From contig NZ_FNDR01000003.1 of the NCBI RefSeq assembly GCF_900099805.1, positions 496,001-560,000 on the forward strand: DNA of 64,000 nucleotides, written 5' to 3'. The position numbers and the translations under genes are program-made. The notes beneath the pieces are model-generated. The model was not told where the DNA came from and ran no database searches. It saw only the letters and a program-made list of their open reading frames with translations. Shown one piece after another: positions 62,433 through 64,000 of the stretch (position 1 is its first letter; each line of letters starts with the position of its first letter). This DNA comes from Variovorax sp. OV700 (GTDB taxonomy: Bacteria > Pseudomonadota > Gammaproteobacteria > Burkholderiales > Burkholderiaceae_C).

Positions 62433-64000
62433 ATGAGGAAGTCCATGCCAGTCCAGATCGGCACCAATGGCACCCGTCAAGGGTTGCGCAAACTTCGGCA
62501 TCTGCCTGCGATTGCGTTGCTGGTCGCAGGAAGCGCCTACGCGGCAGGATTCGCAGGTGGCACGGCGGGCAATGACGGCCCTGCAACCAACAACGGGACG
62601 GAAGGCGCCGGAGGCGCCGCGGCCATCATCTCGGGAAACGGGGCCACGGCGGTCGGTGCGGGCGGTGATGGCGGCATCGGAACTGCGGGAGGCGTCGGCG
62701 GCGCGGGCGGGGCGGGAGCCAGCGCAACCGCAAGCGGCGCAACCGCCGTCGGGGGCGGCGGTGCTGGCGCACTGGGCGAAGCGGGGGGAACGGGCGGCGC
62801 AGGGGGACGCGGCGCCCAGGCCTCGGCGGGCGGCGCGATCGCGCTCGGCGCGGGAGGCGCGGGCACCGACGGTTGTTGCGGCAGCACCGGCCAGGCGGGC
62901 GGCAGCGGCGCGCAGGCTTCGGGCAATGCGGCGATCGCCATCGGGAGCGCCTCCGGCACCAGCCAGGGCGCCGTGGCATCCGGCAACGGCAGCACCGCGA
63001 TCGGTGGCGCCAACGGCGGCGCTTCGGGCGCGGCCGCATTGGCCACGGGCAGCGTGGCGATCGGGTCCGGCAGCCAGGTCGCGAGCGGCGCGAATGGCAG
63101 CGTGGCCATCGGTGCGAATTCTGTTGCCACGGCGGCCAACACGGTGTCTTTCGGGACTGCGGGGCAGACGCGCGGCCTGGTCAATGTCAGCGCGGGGTCG
63201 GTGACCGCCACGAGCACCGACGCCGTCAACGGCAGTCAGCTGTTCACCGTGCAGCAGACCGCCAACACCGCGGCATCCACCGCCTCCGCGGCACAAACCG
63301 CCGCCTCTGCTGCACAAACCACTGCCAACGCAGCCGTGGGTGCTGCGGGCGCGGCACAGACAACGGCCAACTCCGCGCTTGGCCTGGCCCAGAACTCGGC
63401 GCAGTACGGTGCGGGGGGCACTTCGCTGCAACTCAATGCCAACGGCGGTGCTGGCACCACCATCAGCAATGTCGGCGCGGGTCAGGTTACGACGGATGCC
63501 GCCAATGTCGGCCAGGTGCAGCAGGCCCAACAGACCGCCGTCACCACGGCAAACAACTTCACCGTTCAGCAGGTCACCGCATTGCAGGCCCTGATGAACC
63601 AGGCATTGGCCAGCGGTGTGTGCGCGGTGGGCGCGGGTGGCGCCGTGGCCTGCGGGCCCGGGGCCAGCGCTAGCGGTGCCGGCAGCACGTCGATGGGCAC
63701 CAACGCGCAGGCCAATGGCGAAAACACCGTCGCCATCGGGAACGGCGCGCAAGCCAGCCATGCGGGCTCGGTCGCCATCGGCGCCGGCGCCAGGGCGCTG
63801 GCCGATCCCACCACCGCCGTGGGCAACAATGCGGTGGCCACCGGCAACAACGCCGTGGCGCTGGGGGCCAACACACTGGCTTCGGGCAGCAATGCGGTCG
63901 CGCTGGGACAGGGCTCGGTGGCGGATCGCGACAACACCGTCTCGGTAGGCAACGCGGCCACCGGCCAGCTGCGCGGCATTGCGAATGTCGCCCCCGGCTT
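62433..64000 (+). CDS. Trimeric autotransporter adhesin (YadA/Hia-like), C-terminus off the window
   Basis: This frame has no stop codon from 62433 to the window edge (over 520 residues). A signal peptide (about 1-37, ending SAYA) is followed by a Gly/Ala-rich head containing YadA-type repeats such as GSVAIGANSVATAANTVSFGTAGQTRGLVNV (about 220-260), an Ala/Thr/Gln coiled-coil stalk (about 272-320) and further head repeats (NTVAIGNGAQASHAGSVAIGAGARALAD...). The membrane anchor lies beyond the window. Unusual cysteines occur at 148-149, 397 and 407. An alternative start is 62445. It is divergent from the histidine kinase gene. Confidence 0.87.
   Translation, partial: MRKSMPVQIGTNGTRQGLRKLRHLPAIALLVAGSAYAAGFAGGTAGNDGPATNNGTEGAGGAAAIISGNGATAVGAGGDGGIGTAGGVGGAGGAGASATASGATAVGGGGAGALGEAGGTGGAGGRGAQASAGGAIALGAGGAGTDGCCGSTGQAGGSGAQASGNAAIAIGSASGTSQGAVASGNGSTAIGGANGGASGAAALATGSVAIGSGSQVASGANGSVAIGANSVATAANTVSFGTAGQTRGLVNVSAGSVTATSTDAVNGSQLFTVQQTANTAASTASAAQTAASAAQTTANAAVGAAGAAQTTANSALGLAQNSAQYGAGGTSLQLNANGGAGTTISNVGAGQVTTDAANVGQVQQAQQTAVTTANNFTVQQVTALQALMNQALASGVCAVGAGGAVACGPGASASGAGSTSMGTNAQANGENTVAIGNGAQASHAGSVAIGAGARALADPTTAVGNNAVATGNNAVALGANTLASGSNAVALGQGSVADRDNTVSVGNAATGQLRGIANVAPG

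Noticed and set aside
62467..63673. Plus-strand frames inside the adhesin gene
   Set aside because: They are shadows of the open adhesin frame, with no signal or domain of their own.

Overview
The window is high-GC, densely coded bacterial DNA that looks like a chromosomal segment of a betaproteobacterium of the Comamonadaceae, most likely Variovorax or a close relative. That assignment is an inference. It rests on a Bug-type (TctC) solute-binding protein, an adjacent egtB-egtD ergothioneine pair, many proteins that resemble Burkholderiales families, and two intergenic repeats of a kind I recall from Variovorax and Acidovorax genomes. No search could be run. I see no tRNA, rRNA, CRISPR array, phage or insertion-sequence transposase, so most of the window is ordinary chromosome.

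Layout. 1-7.2 kb: end of a Bug protein gene, OsmC, an acyl-CoA ligase, a secreted nuclease, type II NADH dehydrogenase, and egtB-egtD. 7.2-7.8 kb: a 600-bp intergenic inverted repeat, the only stretch over 300 bases without a gene. 7.9-17.7 kb: single housekeeping or stress genes, including a coupled DUF427/2OG-dioxygenase pair and a coupled 49-aa protein/VF530/ferredoxin trio. 17.8-19.5 kb: a CobW-type zinc metallochaperone and a Zur-like regulator facing each other. 19.6-26.4 kb: esterase, monooxygenase, gshA, a lone receiver protein, an SDR, and an NTF2-MerR-epoxide-hydrolase operon. 26.5-32.3 kb: CBS protein, YlqF GTPase, DUF4139 protein, thioesterase, acyltransferase. 32.4-36 kb: a membrane-anchored LytTR regulator, an ammonium transporter with a sigma-54-like promoter, and a Fic protein behind a striking four-half-site operator. 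36-40.8 kb: deacylase, M23 peptidase, pseudouridine synthase, glnS, and a Tyr/Pro-repeat protein. 40.8-44.6 kb: a coupled five-gene operon joining a membrane fatty-acid hydroxylase to a LytS/LytTR two-component system. 44.8-54.1 kb: an MdtABC-type RND pump with its outer-membrane factor. 54.2-58.6 kb: SPW protein, then an RpiR regulator divergent from a transaminase/binding-protein/racemase cluster. 58.7-64 kb: uppP, a LuxR/histidine-kinase pair, and the start of a trimeric autotransporter adhesin cut by the window edge.

How genes work together. EgtB and EgtD make ergothioneine from histidine. Zur and the metallochaperone form a zinc-starvation pair. The transaminase, binding protein and racemase probably handle one unidentified amino acid under RpiR control. 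The hydroxylase/LytTR operon and the RND pump are transcribed away from a shared control region. The best candidates for undescribed biology are the Fic operator array (34766-34827) and the lipid-hydroxylase/LytTR operon (40856-44556).
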